Source: Paraglaciecola sp. L3A3
Lineage (GTDB): Bacteria; Pseudomonadota; Gammaproteobacteria; Enterobacterales; Alteromonadaceae
Length of the DNA stretch: 64,000 nucleotides
Direction of reading: 5' to 3'
Assembly (NCBI RefSeq): GCF_009796765.1
Contig: NZ_CP047023.1
Span: forward strand, 4,881,501-4,945,500
The notes beneath the pieces are model-generated. The model worked only from the letters and a program-made list of their open reading frames with translations, searched no databases and was not told the DNA's origin. The position numbers were made by a program, and so were the translations under genes. Shown in pieces: positions 34,696 to 43,243 of this stretch. Each line of letters starts with the position of its first letter. Position 1 is the stretch's first letter.

Positions 34696-37317
34696 ATGAC
34701 TTCAGATAATATTGCCGATAACCTGTCTCTTGAAGAACTACAAGAATTAGTTCCTCAATTGCAAGAGATCACTAAAAAATATAAGCACTCCGAAGTAATT
34801 CAAAAATCTCTGTTTGAAATTTCAGAATTAGCTAGCACTATCAATGAATTATCTAGTTTGTATCCGGCCATCCAAAAAATCATTGGCACCTTTATTCCTG
34901 CCCAAAACTTCTCTGTGGCTTTTTATGAAGAAGGCAGCGATTGTATAGAATTCGTTTATGCTGACCAAAAACCCGCTGAAGAAATCATCTCAAAAAATTC
35001 TTTAAACGAATTAAAAGAAACAATTACTGGATATATATTACGTACAGGTAAATATTTATTCTTAAAACAAGAAACCTATAACGAACAACTTGCACAAATG
35101 TCTATCAAAAGTATTGCTGCAAAACCAGTAGATTGGATTGGCGTTCCTTTAAAAAGAGGTTCTCAAGTAATAGGTGCTATAGCCGTACAAAGTTATAATG
35201 AATCGATACGTTTTACCCAAGAAGATTTGGAAGCGTTGTTATTTGTATCACAACACATAGTCAATTGTGTCGATCGGGTAAAAAGCAGGGAGTTAACTGA
35301 AAAGAGCTTTCGTCAACGAACCAAACAACTCAGGTTAATGAATGAAGAGCTACAAGAGGAAATTAGTGAAAGGCAAAAAGTAGAATCATTACAACAAGCG
35401 TTATTTGAAATTTCAGAATTATCAGCCTCGACAAACCATAATACGCATAATTTTTATAGCATTATTCACGATATTCTCGCTCGGTTAATTGGTGCTCCGA
35501 GTTGTTACATATCAAACATAAATGAAGAAAGTCAAACCTTAGAGTTTCCCTATTATAAAAATGAATTGGCAACCTATATTGAACCAAGGAAAATGGGCTT
35601 AGGGCTAACCGAATATATTATTCGTCACGGCACTGCGCAATTAATAGACTCATCAAATGTCACCCAATTATATGAGGCAGGCGAGTTATCTGAAAAAATT
35701 TGCAGCAATATGTGTGAAAAAGGTCATTCATGGCTGGGGGCACCTTTAGTTATCGATGGCAATATATCTGGTGTCATAGCGGTACAAAGTTATACAGATT
35801 CAAAACAATATACTTTAAAAGATTTGGAGTTTTTACGATTTGTATCGCATCATATTGCCGTAGCTTTTACCCGCAAACAAGCAACGGAGGCAATGCAAGC
35901 CTACAACCAACGCTTAGCTGAAGAGGTAAAACAACGTACCCAAGAATTAAACTCAGCTAATACATTTTTGCAAAAACAAATCGAAGAAAGAAAGCTAGCA
36001 CAACTACAACTAGAATACGACACGCAGCATGATGCATTAACTGGACTCGCCAATAGAGTTTTATTCAATAGTCGGCTTGAACTAGCGATAGCAAGTAAAC
36101 AACGATATTCAGCTAATCACTTTGCAGTGATATTTATTGATTTGGACCGATTCAAACAAATTAATGACTCATTAGGTCATTTGGCTGGAGATGCATTTTT
36201 AAAAGAAGTTGCCAATAGGATCAACTCTTGTATTAGAGCTCATGACTTACTTGCCCGCTTAGGAGGCGATGAGTTTGTCGTGTTATTTGATAATTTTGAT
36301 GCCCCTACAGATATAGAAGAAATATCTGGGCGGATTATAGAATCCATTGCTAAACCCTTTAAGATCGAAAATAAAGATATGTACTCTGGTGCCAGTATAG
36401 GTATTACCTACTTGGACAGCAGTTATCATAAAGCTGATGAAGTGTTGCGAGATGCAGATGCTGCTATGTATCATGCAAAATCTTTGGGCCGCGCTCGATA
36501 TGTTATTTTTGATAAAACCATGCGTGAAAAGCTGCTTGTAGAATTAGAAATGGAAGAAGAGTTCAGAAAAATTTTACAAGCTAGAGCTTTTGAACATTAC
36601 ATACAACCTGTGGTCGATCTAAACACAAAACAAGTATTATACGAAGAGTGCTACATTCGCTGGCAATACCTAAGTTTAGGGAAAATTAAACGAGAGCAGT
36701 ATTGGCATGTGGCAGAGCAGTGTGGTTTAACTGTGGAAATGGACAAATATATCTTATCTAACGCCTGTGAAATGTTAGTGGCGTGGAAAAATGGTAGTGC
36801 TGCTGACAAAAATAGACTGGTCGCCATTAACTTATCAATCCATCAATTAACCCAAACATCTTTGGCTAAACAACTTGTTGAATACTGTGTCAACTCTGGT
36901 GCGGATCCGAAAAAATTAGTCTTAGAATTTAACGAAAACACCTTAAACAGTCGTTCACAGTTTTTATTACCAGCAATTAAAATCTTAAAAAGAGCGGGGA
37001 TTACTTTAGTCTTGGATAATTTTGGTAGCGGATTAGCGTCATTAAGTTACTTATATTCTTATCCATTTGATTACGTCAAAGTTGACCACCACTTTGTGAA
37101 AACTTTGCCTCGTTCAGAACGTAACTTAAAGCTGATCCAATCGGTATTATCTATTTCTAGCCATCTAAAGTTTAAATTGATTGCCGAAGGTATTACTACA
37201 GAAGCGCAATATACCCTTCTCGCAAAAGCTGGCTGTCAATTTGGTCAAGGAAAATTTTTACAAAAAGCAGAAAAAGTAGAAATAAATGATGGCACTAACA
37301 ATACGATTAGCGCCTAA
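34696..37317 (+). CDS. GAF-GAF-GGDEF protein with degenerate EAL domain
   Basis: 873 residues and no membrane helix, so cytoplasmic. Two GAF domains (~residues 30-195 and ~230-395) show paired DWIGVPLKRGSQVIGAIAVQSY and SWLGAPLVIDGNISGVIAVQSY blocks. A coiled coil (~400-440) leads to a GGDEF domain with an intact motif near residue 522 and RxxD (RAHD) five residues before it. The C-terminal EAL-like domain has EEC where EAL belongs (YEECYIRW) and DNFGSG for DDFGTG. It is probably a cyclase whose EAL part is regulatory rather than a phosphodiesterase. Single gene after a terminator. Confidence 0.93.
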   Translation: MTSDNIADNLSLEELQELVPQLQEITKKYKHSEVIQKSLFEISELASTINELSSLYPAIQKIIGTFIPAQNFSVAFYEEGSDCIEFVYADQKPAEEIISKNSLNELKETITGYILRTGKYLFLKQETYNEQLAQMSIKSIAAKPVDWIGVPLKRGSQVIGAIAVQSYNESIRFTQEDLEALLFVSQHIVNCVDRVKSRELTEKSFRQRTKQLRLMNEELQEEISERQKVESLQQALFEISELSASTNHNTHNFYSIIHDILARLIGAPSCYISNINEESQTLEFPYYKNELATYIEPRKMGLGLTEYIIRHGTAQLIDSSNVTQLYEAGELSEKICSNMCEKGHSWLGAPLVIDGNISGVIAVQSYTDSKQYTLKDLEFLRFVSHHIAVAFTRKQATEAMQAYNQRLAEEVKQRTQELNSANTFLQKQIEERKLAQLQLEYDTQHDALTGLANRVLFNSRLELAIASKQRYSANHFAVIFIDLDRFKQINDSLGHLAGDAFLKEVANRINSCIRAHDLLARLGGDEFVVLFDNFDAPTDIEEISGRIIESIAKPFKIENKDMYSGASIGITYLDSSYHKADEVLRDADAAMYHAKSLGRARYVIFDKTMREKLLVELEMEEEFRKILQARAFEHYIQPVVDLNTKQVLYEECYIRWQYLSLGKIKREQYWHVAEQCGLTVEMDKYILSNACEMLVAWKNGSAADKNRLVAINLSIHQLTQTSLAKQLVEYCVNSGADPKKLVLEFNENTLNSRSQFLLPAIKILKRAGITLVLDNFGSGLASLSYLYSYPFDYVKVDHHFVKTLPRSERNLKLIQSVLSISSHLKFKLIAEGITTEAQYTLLAKAGCQFGQGKFLQKAEKVEINDGTNNTISA

Positions 37318-37335
37318 TCAAACAATGATTAATAT

Positions 37336-37387
37336 CAACCCCAATAAATAAATCTACACTCAGCGAGAATTTAATGGAATTGGTATA
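37336..37387. repeat. 52-bp interspersed repeat, copy B
   Basis: From CAACCCCAATAAATAAATC to AATTTAATGGAATTGGTATA, aligned without gaps to 31211-31262. CCAAT and ATTGG form short inverted ends. It fills the gap between the convergent GGDEF gene and rep. Confidence 0.7.
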
Positions 37388-37388
37388 A

Positions 37389-39404
37389 TTAACTTTTATT
37401 CATCATATTACGTAAATTAGCGATACCAATTTCTGATTTCTTTTTACGTTCTTCTGCTGAAGCTTTCACTTTTTTATGTTCCCAAATTAAATCATCTTGA
37501 GGTAATTCGTATAAGAATCGGCTGGGCTCTGGGTTGATCACTTCACCATACTGACGTCTTTCTTTAACCAATGTCATAAATAAAGTTTTTTGTGCCCGAG
37601 TAATCCCAACATAGGCCAGACGTCGTTCTTCGTCTATATTGTCTTCGTCAATACTACTTTGATGGGGTAACAGGCCTTCTTCCATTCCGACCATAAACAC
37701 ATAAGGAAATTCTAAGCCTTTTGAGGCATGTAAGGTCATCAGTTGCACTTGATCAGCATCGTCTTCGTCTTCACCTCGTTCCATCATGTCACGGAGAATT
37801 AAACGATTAACCACTTCCTGCAGTGTCATAGGTGGATCAAGCTCACTGCCTTCTAACATGTCACTAATCCAACCAAATAAGGTACTGATATTAGCCATAG
37901 CCATTTCAGCGGCTTTAGGGCTAGTACTTGATTCGTACAACCATTCTTCATAGCCCATAGCTTTGATCATTTCTCGAATAGTGGCAATGCCATCACCTCT
38001 TACGGCTCGATCTGATAGTTCGACAATCCAACGACTAAATTGCTCAACAGAAACTAAAGCTTTGCCTGTTAATACTTCTTGTAATCGGGGATCAAACGCA
38101 GCTTCAAACATAGACGTTTGATTCTTGTTAGCCAAGTTACCCAACTTTTCTAAACTGACCCGACCAATGCCTCGGGTAGGGGTATTGATCACCCTGAGCA
38201 AGGCATTATCGTCGTCTTGATTCACTAACAAGCGCAAATAGGCCATGATATCTTTGACTTCGGAGCGACCAAAAAATGACATACCGCCACTTATCTTATA
38301 AGGGATTCGGTTACTCATCAGTACTTTTTCAAAAACCCGTGACTGAAAATTTCCGCGATACAAAATGGCATAATCTTTAAAGCTGGTTGCATTCATAAAC
38401 TTGTGTGCCATTAATTCTGCGACTACACGTTCAGCTTCATGCTCTTCATTTTTAGCCACTATGACTTGCAACGGGTCGCCATATCCCAACTCAGAAAACA
38501 GTTTTTTCTCAAATACGTGAGGATTATTTTGGATCAGGATGTTAGCACAATGCAAAATACGTTCAGAAGAACGGTAATTTTGTTCAAGTTTAATGACCTT
38601 TAACCGTGGAAAGTCTGTTTGCAGTAGAACTAAGTTTTGCGGCCTAGCGCCTCGCCAAGAATAGATAGATTGATCGTCATCTCCCACCACAGTAAAACGA
38701 GCACGCTCTCCGACTAATAATCGAACCAATTCATATTGACTGGTATTGGTATCTTGATATTCATCCACCAGCAAGTAACGAATTTTAGTTTGCCATTTTA
38801 ATCTAACTGTCTCGTTGGACTTTAATAATAAAGTGGGCAAACAAATTAAATCATCAAAGTCTAAAGCATTATAAGCTCGTAAGTGATTATGATATCGCTG
38901 GTAAAATTCAGCAAATTCACCATCAGATGCAGATAAGGTTTGTCCTGTTAAATGCTCAGGCAAAATGAGATCGTTTTTCCAATTAGATATTTGGCTTTGT
39001 AATGCAGCAAGTAATTCTTTATCGCCGTCAAACTCAACTTCTGTTAAATCTTTCAACAAAGCCATACTGTCTTTATCATCAAACAAAGAAAAACCAGGCT
39101 TAATACCTAACGCCTTTACCTCCGACTTAATAATATTTAAACCTAAGGTATGGAAAGTAGACACTTTGAGGCCTCTAGCCTCTTTTTTACCTAAGGTTTG
39201 TCCAACCCGTTCCTTCATTTCACGAGCGGCTTTATTGGTGAATGTCACAGCCGCAATATAACGGGCAGGCATGTCACACTGACGCACTAAGTGAGCAATT
39301 TTATTGGTAATTACACGGGTTTTACCACTACCGGCGCCTGCTAACACTAGACAAGGACCAGAAATAAAATTTACAGCTTCGTTCTGACCTGGGTTAAGTT
39401 TCAT
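37389..39404 (-). CDS. rep: Rep, superfamily 1 DNA helicase
   Basis: 671 residues that follow E. coli Rep from start ([41 protein letters not shown], containing Walker A) to near the end ([23 protein letters not shown]). VDEYQDTN is motif [15 protein letters not shown] motif III, and [23 protein letters not shown] motif V. The length matches Rep rather than UvrD (~720). Rep moves 3'-5' on ssDNA and clears protein blocks ahead of forks. It stands alone, divergent from ubiK. Confidence 0.96.
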   Translation of the reverse strand: MKLNPGQNEAVNFISGPCLVLAGAGSGKTRVITNKIAHLVRQCDMPARYIAAVTFTNKAAREMKERVGQTLGKKEARGLKVSTFHTLGLNIIKSEVKALGIKPGFSLFDDKDSMALLKDLTEVEFDGDKELLAALQSQISNWKNDLILPEHLTGQTLSASDGEFAEFYQRYHNHLRAYNALDFDDLICLPTLLLKSNETVRLKWQTKIRYLLVDEYQDTNTSQYELVRLLVGERARFTVVGDDDQSIYSWRGARPQNLVLLQTDFPRLKVIKLEQNYRSSERILHCANILIQNNPHVFEKKLFSELGYGDPLQVIVAKNEEHEAERVVAELMAHKFMNATSFKDYAILYRGNFQSRVFEKVLMSNRIPYKISGGMSFFGRSEVKDIMAYLRLLVNQDDDNALLRVINTPTRGIGRVSLEKLGNLANKNQTSMFEAAFDPRLQEVLTGKALVSVEQFSRWIVELSDRAVRGDGIATIREMIKAMGYEEWLYESSTSPKAAEMAMANISTLFGWISDMLEGSELDPPMTLQEVVNRLILRDMMERGEDEDDADQVQLMTLHASKGLEFPYVFMVGMEEGLLPHQSSIDEDNIDEERRLAYVGITRAQKTLFMTLVKERRQYGEVINPEPSRFLYELPQDDLIWEHKKVKASAEERKKKSEIGIANLRNMMNKS

Positions 39405-39490
39405 GGTAAATTTGACAGCCTAAAGTTAAAGGCCGACGATTGTATGAAATTATGCCTTTTAATCCAACATAATTAACTTGAGTATTCACT

Positions 39491-39733
39491 ATGTTAAACC
39501 CTAAAAAACTGGAAGAGATAGCTAAACAAATCACCGACTCAGTTCCACCAGAAGTAAAAAACTTCGCAGAAGGTGCAGAAACAAAAGTTAAGCAGGTATT
39601 ACAATCCCAACTTAGCCGATTAGACTTTGTCAGTAGAGAAGAGTTCGATATTCAAAGCCAAATATTGATCCGCACACGAGAAAAGTTAGCAGCCCTAGAA
39701 AAAAGGCTAGACGAGCTAGAGAAGCAGAATTAA
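39491..39733 (+). CDS. ubiK: UbiK (YqiC), ubiquinone biosynthesis accessory factor
   Basis: 80 residues. The N-terminal amphipathic region is LEEIAKQITDSVPPEVKNFAEGAETKVKQVLQSQLSRLDFVSREEFDIQSQILIRTREKLAALEKRLDELEKQ; the last ~35 residues are a coiled coil that trimerises. This is the BMFP/YqiC family. UbiK helps the Ubi complex make ubiquinone. It lies tail-to-tail with ubiA, fitting a small ubiquinone cluster. Confidence 0.9.
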   Translation: MLNPKKLEEIAKQITDSVPPEVKNFAEGAETKVKQVLQSQLSRLDFVSREEFDIQSQILIRTREKLAALEKRLDELEKQN

Positions 39734-39774
39734 TAAAAAAGATTTGGGTCATGAGTTCTCTTGTGACCTAAATA

Positions 39775-40650
39775 TTAATTTATCAAATAATGGCCCACAA
39801 TTCCCATAGCTAACACCATTCCTACATAATTATTATGTAAAAACGCTTTAAAACATAAAGTTCTGTCCCTATCTTTAATTAACCACTGCTGATAAATAAA
39901 CAAACCAACACACAGTGCAATTGAGATATAAAAAACCAAACCAAAATTCAACTCATTCGCCACAATTAACAGTAACACTAACGCAGCCAGCTGCAATAAA
40001 AAAACAATCTGCTTATCGTATTGGCCAAATAAGATGGCTGTTGATTTTACTCCAACCAAAAGGTCATCGTCTTTATCAACCATAGCGTATTGAGTGTCAT
40101 AGGCTACAGTCCAAAAAAGATTTGCGAAATACAATACCCATACCAGCCAACTCAAAGGTTCGCCAATAGCCACAAAGGCCATTGGAATAGACCAACCAAA
40201 TGCGGCCCCCAAGACCACTTGGGGTAAATGAGTATAACGTTTCATAAAAGGATAAATAGTGGCTAAGACTAAACCACCTAATGACATCGCAACCGTTTGC
40301 CAACTGAGGGTTAATACCAACATAAAAGCGACGAGTAATAAAATAACAAATAAGCCAATAGCTTGTTTAGCAGACAACTCGCCAGTCACTAAAGGGCGAG
40401 TCGATGTCCGCTTAACTGCACCATCTACTTTACGGTCTGCGTAATCATTTATCACACAACCAGCTGAACGCATCACAAAAACACCTAGAGTAAATACAAT
40501 CAAGATGTGTAAATCAGGCCAACCTGCAGATGCAATCCACAGCGCCCAAAGACAGGGCCACAACAACAAAAAAGTGCCAATGGGTTTGTCTGCGCGCATC
40601 AGTCGCCAGTATGCCTGCCAATTAATACTGATAAGGCCATTATGTAGCAT
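39775..40650 (-). CDS. ubiA: UbiA, 4-hydroxybenzoate polyprenyltransferase
   Basis: 291 residues with eight or nine predicted membrane helices. The two Asp-rich prenyl-diphosphate sites are readable: [15 protein letters not shown] near residue 68 and [21 protein letters not shown] near 190. It attaches the polyprenyl tail to 4-hydroxybenzoate in the inner membrane. The ATG at 40650 overlaps the end of ubiC by 11 bp, as in ubiCA operons. Confidence 0.96.
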   Translation of the reverse strand: MLHNGLISINWQAYWRLMRADKPIGTFLLLWPCLWALWIASAGWPDLHILIVFTLGVFVMRSAGCVINDYADRKVDGAVKRTSTRPLVTGELSAKQAIGLFVILLLVAFMLVLTLSWQTVAMSLGGLVLATIYPFMKRYTHLPQVVLGAAFGWSIPMAFVAIGEPLSWLVWVLYFANLFWTVAYDTQYAMVDKDDDLLVGVKSTAILFGQYDKQIVFLLQLAALVLLLIVANELNFGLVFYISIALCVGLFIYQQWLIKDRDRTLCFKAFLHNNYVGMVLAMGIVGHYLIN

Positions 40651-41224
40651 GATTAATTTGCCTCATAGTTTGATATGCAGGAGAGTCCGGCAAAAAAACT
40701 TCACACACCATCATTTTTAAATGTTCGAACTTAAAGGTAGAACGTCGCCCCCACAACACTTCAGAACCTGACATATTTAATTGTTTAAGAAAAGCTTCAG
40801 AGTCATCAATTTGTGTTAATTGAAACGGCATACGTTTAAATCTAGCATCATTAAAAATCAACTGCCCTAAAGGTTTATCATTCAGACCCACAAAATCTCG
40901 CTGCCAAAGCTCAACAGGAATAATAGAACGAGCAAACACCCAAGGTTTACCATCTCCCCATAAAATCACTTCTCTAACTAACCAATCTTGTTCAACCAGT
41001 TGAGTTCCTAAATGAGATACCTGCTGAAACTCATCAATAGTGATACTCGATCTGTCTTCACCGATTACAGTAAGGTGAAAATGAGTACAACTTGCTATTA
41101 ATTTTTCGGTTAACGACCCACTATCCAATAACCAATTTTGTAAATGAGCAGTGGTATGGCTGCAAGCAGTTAAATCCAACCAAGATGAAGGTATGCTTAC
41201 TGGAAAAATAGTTGGAGAATTCAA
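40640..41224 (-). CDS. ubiC: UbiC, chorismate pyruvate-lyase
   Basis: 194 residues. The UbiC marks are [29 protein letters not shown] near the start, [25 protein letters not shown] in the middle (active-site Arg in VRE and FARS) and [10 protein letters not shown] near the end. It removes pyruvate from chorismate to give 4-hydroxybenzoate, the first committed step of ubiquinone synthesis. First gene of ubiCA. Confidence 0.95.
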   Translation of the reverse strand: MNSPTIFPVSIPSSWLDLTACSHTTAHLQNWLLDSGSLTEKLIASCTHFHLTVIGEDRSSITIDEFQQVSHLGTQLVEQDWLVREVILWGDGKPWVFARSIIPVELWQRDFVGLNDKPLGQLIFNDARFKRMPFQLTQIDDSEAFLKQLNMSGSEVLWGRRSTFKFEHLKMMVCEVFLPDSPAYQTMRQINHAT

Positions 41225-41349
41225 AATTATGCACTATTTAATAATTCAAAACAGAATAGTACCAAGTAGCTTAATAAGACTAAAGCGGTGAATTGGCATT
41301 ATGCATATGCTAAAAAATTGATACACTAAATCTATAAGAGTCAAACCAT

Positions 41350-41778
41350 ATGAAACTGATTATGCCTAAAGCCAAATTGATAATTGCCAGTTTACTTTTC
41401 TTTTTTAGTTATCAAAACTTAGTTTACGGTCAAGACGTAACTCAGAAAAATTATGCTTATTACAGTCTAGAACCTGAGATTGTCACCAATTTTCTTGGCA
41501 CTTCTGCACGAAAACTAGGCTTTGTTCGAGTTTCTATCGAGCTTATGTTAGAGGATGCTCAGTACCTTGAAGCAGCTGATCACCACTCCCCTCTAATAAG
41601 ATCAGCTATTATTGAAGTATTTGGTCGACAAACCGCTGAAAAAATAAAATCTCTTACTGGCCGAGAAGATATACGCCGAAATTGTTTAGCTCGATTAAAA
41701 GAACTTATGCGCCGAGAAACGGGTTCGGAGATGATAAAAGACGTTATTTTTACTAAATATCTCTACCATCAAGGTTAG
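41350..41778 (+). CDS. FliL-family exported protein
   Basis: 142 residues with a signal peptide or anchor (~residues 8-27, ending VYG) and a FliL-type domain: AYYSLEPEIVTNFLG, LGFVRVSIELMLEDAQYLEAADHHSPLIRSAIIEVFGRQTAEKIKSLTGREDIRRNCLARLKELMRRETG and VIFTKYLYH. FliL assists the flagellar stator, but no other flagellar gene is in the window, so this may be a stand-alone FliL-like paralogue. It is divergent from ubiC by 125 bp. Start ATG at 41350; an ATG four codons later is also possible. Confidence 0.8.
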   Translation: MKLIMPKAKLIIASLLFFFSYQNLVYGQDVTQKNYAYYSLEPEIVTNFLGTSARKLGFVRVSIELMLEDAQYLEAADHHSPLIRSAIIEVFGRQTAEKIKSLTGREDIRRNCLARLKELMRRETGSEMIKDVIFTKYLYHQG

Positions 41779-41967
41779 CAACTATTGCTCCTTGGTGTAT
41801 GAATTTTGTTTAAACTAAACGCTTTTTAATCACGCCTCGGGTTTACTCTAGACATTCTGCCTGACGCTAAAGCTAGCAAAGCTGTTCAATAACATGCCGA
41901 TGTTTTTGTGCTGGCTCTCTCTGCAAAAAACATGAGGGCTAAGTCAAAAATCAACAAGCCCTGAGCT

Positions 41968-42813
41968 CTATTTCGCCCTTTTCACCAACCACCAAGCAAA
42001 AGCGCAACCGCAGATTAAGCCTACAGTATGGGCGGTATTGGCCATGTGTATAGGCAAAATATCTATATACCCCACCACTAACCAAACTAACAAAAAGCCA
42101 ATGATAGGCTTTGGTAACCAAATACCCCAATCAGGTTTTAGCCATCCTAACCACCAAACACAGCCTACTAAGGCGTAGACTACTCCTGACAACCCTACAA
42201 AATTTGGACCAACTACTAATAATTGAGAAATATTGGATATTGAAGCAGATAAAACCAACAGCACAAACAAAGAACTAATACCAAAAAATCTTTCAATTTG
42301 CTTACCTAAAACCCACCACATGACCAAATTGAAAGAAATATGTAAGAACGAACCATGAAAGAAAGCAGGGCCGATGATCCGCCACCATTGATGGCTTTCT
42401 ACCAGTTCTCCAATGGGTTGAATACGCAACCACTGATACGGCGCGATAATCCCAATATTGCCTAATATAAATAACAAGACACAACATAGTAAAATAGATG
42501 CGGTAAAAGGGGATGTTTTGAGTGTGCCTATCACTTTAGCAATAGAAAAAGATTTTTCAGGAACTAATTCTACCGAACTGGCCGAATCCCAAGCTGCACT
42601 TTGATATTTACCATCATTTGGATTCAGTATAAATTCTTCAGCAATAGTTTTAGCCTGCTCTTCTTGCTCACTCCTTAATAAAATAACGGCATGCGCATAC
42701 TCGGAATCAAGGTAACTGTATTCTGCAGCAATATCGTTTTTTAAAAGATAATGAGCTAATAATCTGGCTGGTTGTTCCTTAGAAAAAGCAACTAACTTAA
42801 CTGAATTTGACAA
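41968..42813 (-). CDS. glpG: GlpG, rhomboid intramembrane protease
   Basis: 281 residues. A soluble N-terminal domain (~1-75) precedes six or more helices. The rhomboid marks are HGSFLHISFNLVMWWVLGKQIERFFG, the catalytic Ser in VGLSGVVYALVG and the catalytic His in MANTAHTVGLICG. It cleaves substrates within the inner membrane. It begins 2 bp after the glpE stop, so the pair is an operon, as in E. coli glpEG but without glpR. Confidence 0.94.
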   Translation of the reverse strand: MSNSVKLVAFSKEQPARLLAHYLLKNDIAAEYSYLDSEYAHAVILLRSEQEEQAKTIAEEFILNPNDGKYQSAAWDSASSVELVPEKSFSIAKVIGTLKTSPFTASILLCCVLLFILGNIGIIAPYQWLRIQPIGELVESHQWWRIIGPAFFHGSFLHISFNLVMWWVLGKQIERFFGISSLFVLLVLSASISNISQLLVVGPNFVGLSGVVYALVGCVWWLGWLKPDWGIWLPKPIIGFLLVWLVVGYIDILPIHMANTAHTVGLICGCAFAWWLVKRAK

Positions 42814-42815
42814 AG

Positions 42816-43145
42816 TTATGGCTCTTCCTTCAAGGTTTCAAATGGAAGTTCTTTACGCCAAGCTTCAAACCCACCATCCATACTATAAACTTCTTCGAAC
42901 CCTTGATGAATCAGAAACTGAGCGGCTTGTTGGCTACTATGGCCATGATAACAAACGACAATGACAGGAGTATCAAACTCGACTCCAGCCACAAAATTAT
43001 TTAATGTGCCATTGGTTAAATGTGTTGAACCCGAAATATGACCATTTTGAAAAGAAGCTTCGTCACGAATATCGACAATTTTTGCTTCTGTTGTTAATAG
43101 TTTTTGTTGCGTTTCTAGTATCGAAATATGAGCAAATTGCTCCAT
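42816..43145 (-). CDS. glpE: GlpE, rhodanese (thiosulfate sulfurtransferase)
   Basis: 109 residues, a single rhodanese domain with the active-site loop [16 protein letters not shown], where Cys is the sulfur carrier, and [18 protein letters not shown] near the end. It transfers sulfane sulfur from thiosulfate to an acceptor in the cytoplasm. First gene of glpEG. Confidence 0.94.
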   Translation of the reverse strand: MEQFAHISILETQQKLLTTEAKIVDIRDEASFQNGHISGSTHLTNGTLNNFVAGVEFDTPVIVVCYHGHSSQQAAQFLIHQGFEEVYSMDGGFEAWRKELPFETLKEEP

Positions 43146-43243
43146 TAAATGTACTCCAAAAATAAATTATCACTTTACATGCAATGTACTACTTGTAGAT
43201 TCTATTACATCGCACTGCGGGGGAGAATACATTTATTTTTGAC

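Noticed and set aside
39775..41224. Plus-strand frames opposite ubiA and ubiC
   Set aside because: Mirror frames of real genes; low-complexity amino-acid use typical of antisense translation.
41779..41967. Non-coding RNA gene between the FliL-like gene and glpG
   Set aside because: The interval has some GC-richer stretches but no convincing promoter, stem-terminator or match to the repeats in this window.
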